NCBI GenBank assembly: GCA_963770545.1
Contig: CAVYQF010000020.1
Coordinates: 22,450 to 86,449 of the forward strand
Origin: RYN-230 sp963770545
Lineage (GTDB): Bacteria; Actinomycetota; Actinomycetes; Streptosporangiales; Streptosporangiaceae
Length of the DNA stretch: 64,000 nucleotides
Direction of reading: 5' to 3'
In this document: positions 9,004-17,572 of the stretch, piece after piece
Layout: every line of letters starts with the position of its first letter
How positions within the stretch are numbered: position 1 is the first letter of the stretch
Made by a program: the position numbers and the translations under genes
The notes under the pieces: model-generated
Databases searched by the model: none
The model's input: only the letters and a program-made list of their open reading frames with translations
Told to the model about the DNA's origin: nothing

Positions 9004-9371
9004 GCCTTCACCTCTGGCTCACTCGCGGGATCGGGGTCGTGAGCCGGATCCGGGCTGGCCGTTTTGCGCAGCCGGGCCCGAGCCCGCATCAGCCGCATCC
9101 GCAGGGTGCCCGGCGCGATACCGAGCACCTGGGCCGCTTCTTTGGGTGGCAGGCCCGCCAGGTCCACCAGTTCGACCACCGCCCGGTCGGGGGCGGGCAG
9201 CGTGGTCAGCCCGCTGACCAGCGCCGGCCGCGCGAAGTAGGCGGTTACCGCCGCCACGTTCGCCCGGTACAGCGCCTCGAACTCAGCCACGCCGCCATCA
9301 GCCGGCCCGCTGCCCTGCGGCGCCCGGCGTGACAGGGATGAGTTCAGCGACGACAGCTTTATCTGGCTCAC
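9000..9371 (-). CDS. ECF-sigma-like protein lacking region 2 (region 4 only)
   Basis: The 123-residue frame starts as an ECF sigma factor would (EFEALYRANVAAVTAYFAR, region 2.1) and then passes directly to the region 4 helix-turn-helix (ALVSGLTTLPAPDRAVVELVDLAGLPPKEAAQVLGIAPGTLRMRLMRARARLRK). About 90-100 residues that normally hold regions 2.2-2.4, the core-binding and -10-recognition parts, are missing in frame. It therefore should not work as a normal sigma factor; it may be a decayed gene or a region-4-only regulator. The overlap with the downstream membrane protein gene is kept. Confidence 0.75.
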   Translation of the reverse strand: MSQIKLSSLNSSLSRRAPQGSGPADGGVAEFEALYRANVAAVTAYFARPALVSGLTTLPAPDRAVVELVDLAGLPPKEAAQVLGIAPGTLRMRLMRARARLRKTASPDPAHDPDPASEPEVKA

Positions 9372-9433
9372 ACCCCTAGTTGGCGCTCTGCCCCCGCAGC
9401 GTCACACCCCGGGCTATGAACAGCCGGGGGAGG

Positions 9434-10129
9434 TCACGGCCAGGCGCCGGCCCGCAGGATCTGGCAGCTCCACTCGCGAAGATCGCTGTCGAGCTGGTCG
9501 TGGGAGGGCGCTAGTCCCGGGAGGCGCTCGGTGTGCTGGGCTTTCATGCCGTCCAGGACGATGGTCAGGTGGCGGCGCCACTGGCCGGGCGAACTCTGGC
9601 TGGTGATGGCCATGGTCCGGGCCACGCCGAGCAGGGCGAGGGTGACGTCGGTGACGGTCAGGTCGGCCCGGACCTGGCCGCTGTCCTGGGCCCGGGCCAG
9701 CAGGCCGGTCATCAGGTCGCGGAACCTCTCCCGCCAGCCCGGGCAGACGGCCAGGAGTGCGCCGATGGCACGGTTGCGGGTGCCGTCGGCCAGCGCGTCT
9801 TCGGTGAAACTGACCAGGCCGTGCCAGGGATCGGGGTCGGCCAGCGCGGTCTCGGCGACGGCTTGCCGGCGGCCGTACCAGTCCTGGAACAGCTCATCGA
9901 TGAGCTGTTCCTTAGTGAAGTTGCGGTGCAGCGTGGCATTGCCGACCCCGGCGCGCCGGGCGATCTCGATCAGGCTGACGCCGAGTCCCTCGTCGGCGAA
10001 AGCCTGCGCGGCGGCGGCGAGGATCCGGTCCCGGTTTTCCCGGGCATCGCTGCGCAGGCAGCGCGCAGTTTCGGCTGGTGGGGTAGCCACTTCGACTGGT
10101 GGGGCCACTTCGGCGGGCGGGGTAGCCAC
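9434..10129 (-). CDS. TetR-family transcriptional regulator
   Basis: The TetR N-terminal helix-turn-helix is clear (ARENRDRILAAAAQAFADEG, then LIEIARRAGVGNATLHRNF), followed by a helical ligand-binding domain in which ALLAVCPGWRERFRDLMTGLLARA resembles the SbtR-like C-terminal domain. I choose GTG 10129 because a TAGAGT -10 hexamer lies just upstream, which would give a nearly leaderless message; the frame is open further, to 10270. The extra N-terminal segment is a small internal repeat (VATPPAEVAPPVEVATPPAE). The gene is divergent from the 10396-12303 set, which it probably controls. Confidence 0.85.
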   Translation of the reverse strand: MATPPAEVAPPVEVATPPAETARCLRSDARENRDRILAAAAQAFADEGLGVSLIEIARRAGVGNATLHRNFTKEQLIDELFQDWYGRRQAVAETALADPDPWHGLVSFTEDALADGTRNRAIGALLAVCPGWRERFRDLMTGLLARAQDSGQVRADLTVTDVTLALLGVARTMAITSQSSPGQWRRHLTIVLDGMKAQHTERLPGLAPSHDQLDSDLREWSCQILRAGAWP

Positions 10130-10136
10130 GAGCCAA

Positions 10137-10163
10137 ACTCTAGCCGATCCGGACAGCTTGTCC
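10137..10163 (-). promoter_or_regulatory. Likely promoter and operator of the TetR gene
   Basis: Read on the minus strand, a palindrome GGACA-AGC-TGTCC (10163-10151) is followed by TAGAGT (10142-10137) seven bases before the GTG start at 10129. The arrangement suggests an operator placed in the promoter spacer and a leaderless transcript. Confidence 0.4.
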
Positions 10164-10293
10164 TGTAGCGATGACAAGATCGTCGCCGGGGTTACGGCGC
10201 CGGGATTCCCGGTCGCCTGCGTTCCGGTCGCCGGGTCCACGCCAGGGTCCCGCAGCCTGCGCCTTTCCACCCCGCCTGACCCCGGACCGGGGG

Positions 10294-10356
10294 CAACCGG
10301 ATAGCCCTGACCGGTTGGTGATACGTTCAGAAGAATCGGATAGCCCCAACCGGTTG
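10294..10356 (+). promoter_or_regulatory. Paired TetR-type operators upstream of the DUF998 set
   Basis: A 24-bp inverted repeat, CAACCGG-N10-CCGGTTG (10294-10317), is repeated 39 bp downstream as a 20-bp copy matching at 18 of 20 positions (10337-10356; right arm CCGGTTG kept, left arm degenerate). They lie between the TetR gene and the rightward genes and end 39 bp before ATG 10396. They are the best candidate binding sites for the adjacent TetR protein. Confidence 0.5.
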
Positions 10357-10395
10357 CCGGTGCATCCAGACCCTGTGCACCAAGGAGGTCTCCCG

Positions 10396-10560
10396 ATGGC
10401 CTTTCCGGACAATCTCAGGTCCCTCGGTGAGCTGCGCAGCCGGTCCCCGCGTGCGCGCCACGGCGGCCAGGCGGGCGGCGGCGCGTTCGTCTTCCAGGGG
10501 GGCGGCAGCCCGTCCGCCCCACCTGATCTACCAGCCATCCGGGTGGCCGGGGCGAGCTGA
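10396..10560 (+). CDS. Small ORF of 54 aa behind a strong ribosome site
   Basis: ATG 10396 is preceded by a textbook AAGGAGG (10382-10388) and lies 39 bp after the paired operators. The 54-residue product (MAFPDNLRSLGELRSRSPRARHGG...) resembles no family I know; it is rich in Gly, Arg and Ser. It ends 10 bp before the DUF998 start, so it could be a translated leader for that gene, a small protein, or the surviving start of a lost gene. The strong ribosome site is the main support. Confidence 0.4.
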   Translation: MAFPDNLRSLGELRSRSPRARHGGQAGGGAFVFQGGGSPSAPPDLPAIRVAGAS

Positions 10561-10570
10561 GCCATCCGTG

Positions 10571-11380
10571 ATGACTATCACGGCCCTCGGCCAGTTCGTT
10601 GCGCACGCCGGCACGGCTCCCCTGCGCCGGGGCCCGACGGTACCTCCCCCAAGCCGGGGCGAGACGGTACCTCCATGGGCGATCGTCTCGGCTGCCCTGA
10701 CGCCGGTCCTGCTGACCGCGGGCTGGCTCGTCGCGGGCGCCCTCCAGCCGGCTTCGTACGACCCCGTCCGGGAGACGGTGAGCGTGATGGCTGGTCACGC
10801 GGGAACCGACCGGTGGGTAATGACCGGCGCCCTGCTGCTGGTCGGCGGCTGCCATCTGATCACAGCCGCGGGCCTGGGTGCCATCCGGTTCTCGGCCCGG
10901 GTCTTGCTGATCCTCGCGGGGCTGTCCTCTATCGGCATCGCCACGTCTCCGGAGCCCGTGGTCGGCTCCACCCCGCAGCACCTCGCCTGGACCTCGTTCG
11001 GCGCGGTGATCATCACCGTGTGGCCGGCTTTCGCGGCCAGGCGCGGATCACCGCAGCCGCTGATCCTGAGCCGCCGGGGCGCGGCCGTCGTGACCGCCGT
11101 GTTCCTCACCCTGCTGTGCTGGCTCGTGTTCGAGACCCAGGGCGGCAGCTATCTGGGCATGGCCGAGCGGCTGACTTCGTCGGTGCAGACCTCGTGGCCG
11201 TTCGTCGTGGCCCTGGTGCTGTGGCGTCAGGCGGCCCGGACCCGCCTGCCCGGACTCCCCGGAGAGCCACCCGGAACCTTCCATGCGCGGGCGCTGACGA
11301 CCGATGGCCGGGCGATGGAGCCGACGACGACAGAGGAGCTCATGACGGAGGCGCTGCGCGGCCAGCGCGATTTAACGTGA
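10571..11380 (+). CDS. DUF998 family integral membrane protein
   Basis: This is a polytopic membrane protein of 269 residues with six or so helices, starting PPWAIVSAALTPVLLTAGWLVAGALQP and containing the DUF998 segments YDPVRETVSVMAGHAGTDRWVMTGALLLVG and FSARVLLILAGLSSIGIATSPEP. Its function is unknown. The ATG at 10571 (with a GTG directly before it) is the first plausible start. It overlaps the downstream acyltransferase start by four bases (GTGA), implying coupled translation and perhaps a shared role at the membrane. Confidence 0.85.
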   Translation: MTITALGQFVAHAGTAPLRRGPTVPPPSRGETVPPWAIVSAALTPVLLTAGWLVAGALQPASYDPVRETVSVMAGHAGTDRWVMTGALLLVGGCHLITAAGLGAIRFSARVLLILAGLSSIGIATSPEPVVGSTPQHLAWTSFGAVIITVWPAFAARRGSPQPLILSRRGAAVVTAVFLTLLCWLVFETQGGSYLGMAERLTSSVQTSWPFVVALVLWRQAARTRLPGLPGEPPGTFHARALTTDGRAMEPTTTEELMTEALRGQRDLT

Positions 11381-12303
11381 TCACGGGCCTGCGGGAGCAG
11401 ATCGCCGGAGTCGGCTTCGCACTCGGCTGGGGCGTGCTGAGCAACCTCCCTGCGCGGATCACGTCTCGCGGGTTCCGCGCGGCCGCTGACCGGGCCACCA
11501 GGCGCGGCGGGCCGACCGTGCGCCAGCTGCGCAAGAACCTGCGCCGGGTGGTAGGCCCGGCTGGCACCGACGAGGAGCTGGATGCCCTGGTCGGTGCGGC
11601 GATGCGGTCCTACGCCCGCTACTGGCTAGAAACCTTCCGGCTGCCGAAGCTGGACCGTGCGGAGGTGATCGCCCGGGCCGGCAGGCAGACCTTCGGGATC
11701 GAGCATCTCGACGCGGCGGTCCAGGCCGGCCGCGGGTTCATCCTGGCCCTCCCGCACACCGGCAACTATGACGTGGCGGGGCTGTGGCTCATCGACCGAT
11801 ACCACAAGCCGTTCACCACCGTGGCCGAGCGCTTGCGGCCGGCCTGGCTGTTCGACCGCTTCGTCGCCTACCGGGAAAGCATCGGGATGGAAGTGCTCGC
11901 GCTGACCGGCGGGGACCAGACGCCGACCGCGGTACTCACGCAACGGCTGAAGGCCGGCGGCGCGGTCTGCCTGGTGGCCGACCGCGACCTGTCACAGCAC
12001 GGGGTCGAGGTCAACTTCTTCGGGGAGCGGGCCCGCATGCCGAGCGGGCCGGCGCTCCTGTCCGCCCTGACCGGAGCCGCGCTACTGCCGGTCGGGCTCT
12101 GGTTCACGCCGAATGGCGGCTGGGGTCAGCAGATCATGGCACCGGTCGGGTCGTCGGAGGGCCGACTGCGCGACCGGGTTAACGGCGCCACCCAGCAACT
12201 CGCCGACGCCTTTGCCACGATGATCACCGAGCACCCGACCGACTGGCACATGGTGCAGAAACTCTGGCTGGCCGACCTGACCCCGCCGAACGTCCTGGAC
12301 TGA
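11377..12303 (+). CDS. PatA/LpxL-type lipid acyltransferase
   Basis: The 308-residue protein belongs to the lysophospholipid/lipid A acyltransferase (HtrB/LpxL) fold, which in actinobacteria includes the phosphatidylinositol mannoside acyltransferase. The catalytic HX4D motif is HTGNYD near residue 127; later blocks VCLVADRDLSQHGVEVNFFGERARMPSGPA and LPVGLW are the substrate-binding motifs, and TDWHMVQKLW is the usual ending. It would transfer an acyl chain to a glycolipid at the inner face of the membrane. The acceptor is not evident; PIM is a guess from family. Coupled to DUF998 by a GTGA overlap. Confidence 0.87.
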   Translation: MITGLREQIAGVGFALGWGVLSNLPARITSRGFRAAADRATRRGGPTVRQLRKNLRRVVGPAGTDEELDALVGAAMRSYARYWLETFRLPKLDRAEVIARAGRQTFGIEHLDAAVQAGRGFILALPHTGNYDVAGLWLIDRYHKPFTTVAERLRPAWLFDRFVAYRESIGMEVLALTGGDQTPTAVLTQRLKAGGAVCLVADRDLSQHGVEVNFFGERARMPSGPALLSALTGAALLPVGLWFTPNGGWGQQIMAPVGSSEGRLRDRVNGATQQLADAFATMITEHPTDWHMVQKLWLADLTPPNVLD

Positions 12304-12388
12304 CCGGGAAAGGCTCCCTGCCACGCTGACTTCCAGCACCCTCCCACCGTCCTCCCAGGTCAATCGCGGTCCTCAGTAGGCGAGCGCT

Positions 12389-12460
12389 GGCCCGGCGTTT
12401 TCGCCCGCACTGACCCGGCGTTTTCTCTGCCCGCACTGACCCGGCGTTTTCTGCCCGCAC
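12389..12460. repeat. Three tandem 22-26-bp repeats upstream of a sulfotransferase
   Basis: The unit TGACCCGGCGTTTTCTGCCCGCAC occurs three times (12389-12410, 12411-12436, 12437-12460) with small length changes at a TCTG step. It sits between the acyltransferase stop and the AT-rich promoter of the 12525 gene, and could be a protein-binding site array or simply slippage-prone DNA. Confidence 0.7.
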
Positions 12461-12524
12461 GGACCCGCCGCTGTCGCTACCATTAGCGTTTCTTTACCTT
12501 CCAATAAGATTCTGTTGCGCCGTA

Positions 12525-13829
12525 ATGCAGAGGTCGGACGTGAGGTTAGACGCAGGCCGGACGGCGGCCGGCCGGGACAATCGGCTCTTCGATACCCGGG
12601 GGCCCCGCATTTACGTGCATATCGGCGAGCCGAAGACCGGCACGACTTTCCTGCAGGATGCACTGTGGGCCAACCGGGCCCGGCTGGCCGCCCAGGGCCT
12701 CCAGTTGCCGGGTTACAGTGACCGCGACCATTCGAGGGCCAGCCGGGACCTTCGGGAAACCCCCAGGCCTGCTTCTGACCCGGCTGACCCATGGACCGGC
12801 GAGTGGGACGTACTGGCGGGCCAGGCGCTGTGTGCCCCGGAGCGCGCGGTCATCTCGAACGAACTGCTGGCGGCGTCCAGCCCCCAACAGGCCGAGCGCG
12901 CCGTGAGCTCACTGCTCCGCGCCGAAGTGCATGTCGTCGTCACCGTGCGCAACTTTGCTGCCCTCCTGCCGGCCGAGTGGCAGGAAGCCGTCAAGTGCCG
13001 GGGCACCGTCGGATGGGAAGCGTGGCTCGACGCAGTGACCGCCGCCGAGGGGGCGGCTGACCGGCGCCGCCGGTCTTGGTTCTGGAGGGTTCACGACACC
13101 CTGACCATCCTGGACATGTGGTCACGGCACATCCCGCCGGACCAGGTGCATGTAGTCACCGTGCCGCAGCAGGCTTCAGGGAGCCTGCTGTGGACGCGGT
13201 TCGCCGCCGCCATGGACATCGATCCGGGCGGCTGCGATGTGACCCGGGGACGGCGGAATTCCTCGCTCGGATATGCGGAAACCGAATTCTTGCGCCGGAT
13301 GAACGAGGCACTGCCGGCTGACCTGCCTGACTGGTTCTACGCCCGGGAGATCAAGCAGATCCTCGCGCATGGTGCCCTTAGCGGCCGCCCGCACCACGCC
13401 CGGCAGGTGCTGCCGCCCGGCCACGCGGCGTGGGCGGCGGAGCAAGCGGAAATCCTGCTTGCGGGCCTGCGCGACGCCAAGTACGACATCGTCGGTGAAC
13501 TCGCCGACCTGCGCCCCGCCGGAGCGGCCGGCGCACACGCCAGACCAGCCGATCAGCCAGCCGTGCAGTCGGCTGAGGAGCAACTCGAAGCCGCCGTGCA
13601 GGCCTCGGTGGCCCTGGCCAGCCGCTACTACCGGGTGCTGTACCCAGTCCTGCCGCGGCCGCCGCACCGTGGCGCCCGGCAGAGGGCCAGCGACATCAAG
13701 TGGGCGATGCTGAACGGCCCCGGAGTCAAGCGAGTGCTCCGCCGCGCAAGTCATCGTGCAGCCGTGCAGCGCCTGCGGGTGCTCATCTGGTGCGTGCTGA
13801 CCCGCCCCGGCCGCCGCAGACGAGGCTAG
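12525..13829 (+). CDS. Sulfotransferase-like P-loop protein
   Basis: The N-terminal strand-loop-helix YVHIGEPKTGTTFLQDALWANR (residues about 28-50) is the 5'-phosphosulfate-binding loop of PAPS sulfotransferases, and HVVVTVRNFAALLPAEWQE matches the 3'-phosphate-binding region (R-N/D-P-like). The 434-residue protein is longer than usual, with a basic C-terminal tail. The acceptor is unknown. There is no ribosome site; TAAGAT (12505-12510) lies 14 bases before ATG 12525, so the message may be nearly leaderless. It follows the lipid acyltransferase, which raises the possibility of a sulfated lipid, but the 221-bp gap argues for a separate transcript. Confidence 0.82.
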   Translation: MQRSDVRLDAGRTAAGRDNRLFDTRGPRIYVHIGEPKTGTTFLQDALWANRARLAAQGLQLPGYSDRDHSRASRDLRETPRPASDPADPWTGEWDVLAGQALCAPERAVISNELLAASSPQQAERAVSSLLRAEVHVVVTVRNFAALLPAEWQEAVKCRGTVGWEAWLDAVTAAEGAADRRRRSWFWRVHDTLTILDMWSRHIPPDQVHVVTVPQQASGSLLWTRFAAAMDIDPGGCDVTRGRRNSSLGYAETEFLRRMNEALPADLPDWFYAREIKQILAHGALSGRPHHARQVLPPGHAAWAAEQAEILLAGLRDAKYDIVGELADLRPAGAAGAHARPADQPAVQSAEEQLEAAVQASVALASRYYRVLYPVLPRPPHRGARQRASDIKWAMLNGPGVKRVLRRASHRAAVQRLRVLIWCVLTRPGRRRRG

Positions 13830-13857
13830 CCGGTGGTGATGATGATGGAAGGCGTGG

Positions 13858-16800
13858 CTAGGTGAAGAGCGCGCGGATATCGTCAGCGTCCAGGCTGCCG
13901 CTGAACGCGCCGCCGCTGTCCAGGACGCTGGTGAACAACTCAGCCTTGCGCGCCTGCAGGGCCAGGACCTTTTCCTCGATGGTGCCGGCCGAGATCAGCC
14001 GGTAAACCATCACGTTCCGGGACTGCCCGATGCGGTGGGTCCGGTCCACGGCCTGGGCTTCGGTGGCCGGGTTCCACCACGGGTCGAGCAGGAAGCAGTA
14101 GTCGGCCTCGGTGAGGTTCAGGCCGAACCCGCCTGCCTTGAGGCTGATCAGGAAAACCGGCGCGGCGCCCTCCTTGAACCGCGCCACCTCCGCGGCCCGG
14201 TCCCGGGTCTTGCCATCCAGATAGCAGTACTCCATCCCGGCCGCCTCCAGCCGTTCCCTGACCCGGCCCAGGAAGCGGGTGAACTGGCTGAACACCAGGG
14301 CCCGGTGACCGCCGGCCGCCACGTCCTGCATCTGGCTCAGCAGCAGATCGATCTTGGCGCAGGGCAGGTCCAGGTGCGCGTCGTCGATGAGCGCGCCGTG
14401 CAGGCTGAGCTGGCGCAGCAGGGTCAGCGAGCTCAGGATCGTGAACCGGTTGGTGTCCAGGTCATCGATCAGGCTGAGCACCTTCTGCCGTTCCCGTTGC
14501 AGGTGGGTCTGGTACAGCTTGCGGTGCCGCGGATGCAGCTCCACCTCCAGCACCTGTTCCTGCTTGGCGGGCAGGTCCGCGGCGACCTGCTCCTTGGTGC
14601 GCCGCAGGACCAGCGGCCTGATCCGGCGCCGCAACTGGGCGAGCAGGTCGGCCTGGCCATCTCGCTCGATCGGCTTCGCGTAGTACTCACGGAACCGGCC
14701 CGGATCGGGGAACAGGCCCGGCGCGGTGATCGACAGCAGCGACCACAACTCCATCAGGTTGTTCTCCATCGGCGTCCCGGTGATGGCGATCTTCACCGGG
14801 GCGGCCAGCCGGCGGGCGCATAGGTAGGTCTTGGACTGGTGGTTCTTGACGTTCTGGGCCTCGTCCAGGATCAGCCCGGCCCAGGTCAGTCCCGCGTATG
14901 CGGCGAAGTCCATGCGCAGCAGGGTGTAGGAGGTGACCACCGCGCCGGCGCCCGCAGCGATCTCCTCAAGAGACTGGCCGCGGCGGGCGGCGGTCCCGGT
15001 GACCGCTACCACCGGCAGGTCCGGCGCGAACCGGGCGGCTTCGGTGGCCCAGTTGGACACCACGCTGGTCGGGGCGACGATCAGGAAGGGCGGAAGATCT
15101 GGGTCAGCCTCCCGGGCCTGGCAGATGAGCGCGAGGGACTGGAGCGTCTTGCCCAGCCCCATGTCGTCGGCCAGGATGCCGCCGAGCTGGTGCCGCCACA
15201 AGAAGGCCAGCCAGCCGAACCCGTCCCGCTGGTAGGGCCGCAGCTCGGCGTTCAGGGCGGCGGGCAGCTCCGCGGCGGTCAGGGCCTGCGCTGAGAGCAG
15301 CCCGCTGACTTGCTGCTGCCACCGGCGGGCCTGGCGGCCGACAATGCCGAGCTCGGTCAGCTCGGCCCAGAATCCGGCTTGGAACCGGCTGATCCTCAGC
15401 CCCCCGCCCGGCGCGTCCTGCAGGGCCCGGGCTTCCTCGATCAGCCGGGCCAGGGCCTGCAGTTCCGGCTTCTGCAGCGAGAAGTAGGAACCGCCGGCGA
15501 GCAGCAGATACGGCTCACCGCGGCTGAGGGCCACGAAGACCTCCGCGAACGGAACCTCCTGCCCGGCCACGGTGATGGTGATGCCCAGGTCGAACCAGTC
15601 GTGGTCGTCGGGCACCTCATCGGCGGACACGCTGATGGACAGCGAGTCGCCGGCCTCCCGGTAGTCCGCCGGATCGCCGGTGATCTCGACCATGACGTCC
15701 GGATGATCCGCGAGCCGGGGCAGCAGCTCGGTGCTGAACCGCATGGTGTCCAGGCCGCTGAGCCGGACCTGCGGGGCGAGCGAGGGTTGCGGCTCGCCGG
15801 ACACCGGATCGGTCCGGAGCAGCCCGAACCGGCCAGGGGTCAGGCCCAGGCTGGCCACGATCGCCCGCTCGGCGGTGCGGTCACGATAGGGGGCCTCGGC
15901 GGCAGGTTCCGGCACCGGAAAACGCGCGGCAGGTCCCTGGACCGGAAAGCGCGCGGCAGGTTCCTGCACCGGAAAACGCGCGGCAGGTCCCTGGACCGGA
16001 AAGCGCGCGGCAGGTTCCTGCACCGGAAAGCGCACCGGAGAGTCCCCGACCCGGTAGGCCCAGGCCCAGCTGAGCTCGAGATCGTGGCGGCCCGTGTAGT
16101 CGGCGTGGAGCAGCAGCGTGGGGCCGGTTATCTGTGGCGGTGTGAACGCGTCGTCTGAGGAGATGATGGTCGCCGCAGCGCGGAGCCTCGGGTAGTACGC
16201 CTCCTGGAACCGGGCCAGCTCCGGGGCCGGGATCTCGACCCGCTGCCCGGCCAGCGCCATCTGCTGCAACTGTGGCGGGACGGGCTTGGCCATCCTGGCC
16301 AGCTGGAATCGCCAGCGGATGCATTCGCTGACGCGCCGGGTTTCGGCGCGATCAGCGTAGACCAGGCCATGGCCCTGCGTGCCGATGAAAGAGATCACGG
16401 TGATGGCGGCGGGGGCGCCGTCGACGCGGATGTGCGGGGCGATCGCGAGCGACCCGGACTGGCCGGCCCGGGACTGGCCTGCGCCGGACTGGCCGGCGCG
16501 GGCCTGGCCAGCACGGGACTGGCCTGCGCCGGACTGGTCGGCGCGGGTGAGGTCCAGGCAGAGTTCCGCGCTGCGGTATCCGTCGAGCGGACCGAGGTTG
16601 CGGCCGCGGACCAGCCGCAAGCCGAGCGCGGCCGCCTCGTCCAGCAGCGGCCAGAGCTGGCGCGATTCGAAGGCGGACAGGTCGATCGACTTGCCGTCGC
16701 CGTAGCCATAGCCGTAGTAGTAGGGCTGCCCGCTCCGGGCCCGGTAGACCGCGTAGATCTCCTGGAGCAACTGCATCTGGGGATCCGGCCAGCCGTCGTA

Positions 16801-17433
16801 GCCGTACGCGGAGTCCAGCTTGGTCCAGCTCAGTGAGCCGCCGACCCAGCCCTTACGTCCCGGCCGGACCAGGCGGGCCATCAGCCGGGGCGGTGCGTCA
16901 ACCTCGGCCAGGTCGCCAGAGAACGCCGGGCGCGCATCAGGAACCAGCGTCAGCTCGATGCCCAGCATGGACGAGGCCGGCGGGCCGCCCTCGTCCGGGG
17001 AGCCGCCGGCGGCGAGCGCCGTCTGCGGCTCCAGCCATGACTGCACTGACTGTTCCCAGGTCATGGTGCGGGCCTTGGCCCCCGCAGTCCGCGCGGGACC
17101 GGTCTGGGCCAGCTCTGCCTGCGCCGCGGCCAGGACCAGGGCGACGACGTGCTTGCAGTCGAATCCGACCGGGCAGCTGCACTGGCCCTCGTCGAACTCC
17201 AGTACCGACGGCCCGGCCGGATGGAAGTAGGCCACGGTCTCATAACACGAGCCGGCGCTGCCGCGCACGCTGCCGTACAACTCGCGGCGCCCGCGATCCC
17301 AGCTCATCCGGGTGACAGCGCCGTCCCGCAGGTACTGGACCCCGCGGTCGTAACTGGTCGCTCCGGCGGCGGCCACGAGCGACGTGGCATCGATAGCTGG
17401 CCACCGCTTGTCCGGGAGCGCCACGAATCGCAT
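13858..17433 (-). CDS. SWIM zinc-finger SNF2/Rad54-family helicase
   Basis: The 1191-residue protein begins with a SWIM zinc finger (CSCPVGFDCKH, residues about 84-94), then a long middle region, then a two-lobe SNF2 ATPase: ILADDMGLGKTLQSLAL (motif I, about 750), LILDEAQNVKN (motif II), ITGTPMENNL (motif III), LVFSQFTRFL (motif IV), LISLKAGGFGLNLTEADYCFLLDPWWNPATEAQAVDRTHRIGQ (motifs V-VI, shown across the C-terminal lobe). Such proteins translocate on duplex DNA and are linked to repair or chromatin remodelling. Two in-frame tandem repeats expand the middle region: six 5-residue units (AGQSR type) and four 9-residue units (ARFPVQ[E/G]PA). Confidence 0.94.
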   Translation of the reverse strand: MRFVALPDKRWPAIDATSLVAAAGATSYDRGVQYLRDGAVTRMSWDRGRRELYGSVRGSAGSCYETVAYFHPAGPSVLEFDEGQCSCPVGFDCKHVVALVLAAAQAELAQTGPARTAGAKARTMTWEQSVQSWLEPQTALAAGGSPDEGGPPASSMLGIELTLVPDARPAFSGDLAEVDAPPRLMARLVRPGRKGWVGGSLSWTKLDSAYGYDGWPDPQMQLLQEIYAVYRARSGQPYYYGYGYGDGKSIDLSAFESRQLWPLLDEAAALGLRLVRGRNLGPLDGYRSAELCLDLTRADQSGAGQSRAGQARAGQSGAGQSRAGQSGSLAIAPHIRVDGAPAAITVISFIGTQGHGLVYADRAETRRVSECIRWRFQLARMAKPVPPQLQQMALAGQRVEIPAPELARFQEAYYPRLRAAATIISSDDAFTPPQITGPTLLLHADYTGRHDLELSWAWAYRVGDSPVRFPVQEPAARFPVQGPAARFPVQEPAARFPVQGPAARFPVPEPAAEAPYRDRTAERAIVASLGLTPGRFGLLRTDPVSGEPQPSLAPQVRLSGLDTMRFSTELLPRLADHPDVMVEITGDPADYREAGDSLSISVSADEVPDDHDWFDLGITITVAGQEVPFAEVFVALSRGEPYLLLAGGSYFSLQKPELQALARLIEEARALQDAPGGGLRISRFQAGFWAELTELGIVGRQARRWQQQVSGLLSAQALTAAELPAALNAELRPYQRDGFGWLAFLWRHQLGGILADDMGLGKTLQSLALICQAREADPDLPPFLIVAPTSVVSNWATEAARFAPDLPVVAVTGTAARRGQSLEEIAAGAGAVVTSYTLLRMDFAAYAGLTWAGLILDEAQNVKNHQSKTYLCARRLAAPVKIAITGTPMENNLMELWSLLSITAPGLFPDPGRFREYYAKPIERDGQADLLAQLRRRIRPLVLRRTKEQVAADLPAKQEQVLEVELHPRHRKLYQTHLQRERQKVLSLIDDLDTNRFTILSSLTLLRQLSLHGALIDDAHLDLPCAKIDLLLSQMQDVAAGGHRALVFSQFTRFLGRVRERLEAAGMEYCYLDGKTRDRAAEVARFKEGAAPVFLISLKAGGFGLNLTEADYCFLLDPWWNPATEAQAVDRTHRIGQSRNVMVYRLISAGTIEEKVLALQARKAELFTSVLDSGGAFSGSLDADDIRALFT
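15913..16020. repeat. Four 27-bp tandem units (two 54-bp pairs) inside the SNF2 gene
   Basis: Units at 15913-15939, 15940-15966, 15967-15993 and 15994-16020 alternate between two variants, so the true period is 54 bp. They encode ARFPVQEPA and ARFPVQGPA in turn and keep the frame. Confidence 0.9.
16456..16545. repeat. Six 15-bp tandem units inside the SNF2 gene
   Basis: Six units of the type GGACTGGCCGGCGCG run from 16456 to 16545 and encode the AGQSR/AGQSG pentapeptide series. The array lies in a poorly conserved linker. Confidence 0.9.
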
Positions 17434-17520
17434 GGCGGAACGCTATCCCCGCCCACCGACACATTGGCCGCCCGCAACGCCGTCCATTGCGTCGTCCGTT
17501 TGCCGGCAGGGGCGGGGGCC

Positions 17521-17572
17521 AGGGCCGCGGGTCAGGGCCGCGGGCCAGGGCCGCGGGTCAGGGCCGCGGGTC
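17521..17572. repeat. Four 13-bp tandem units at the end of the RodZ-like gene
   Basis: AGGGCCGCGGGTC (one copy with GCC) occurs four times from 17521 to 17572. The stop codon of the 17571-18599 gene lies in the boundary of the last unit, so the array forms its 3' flank and separates it from the SNF2 start. Confidence 0.85.
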
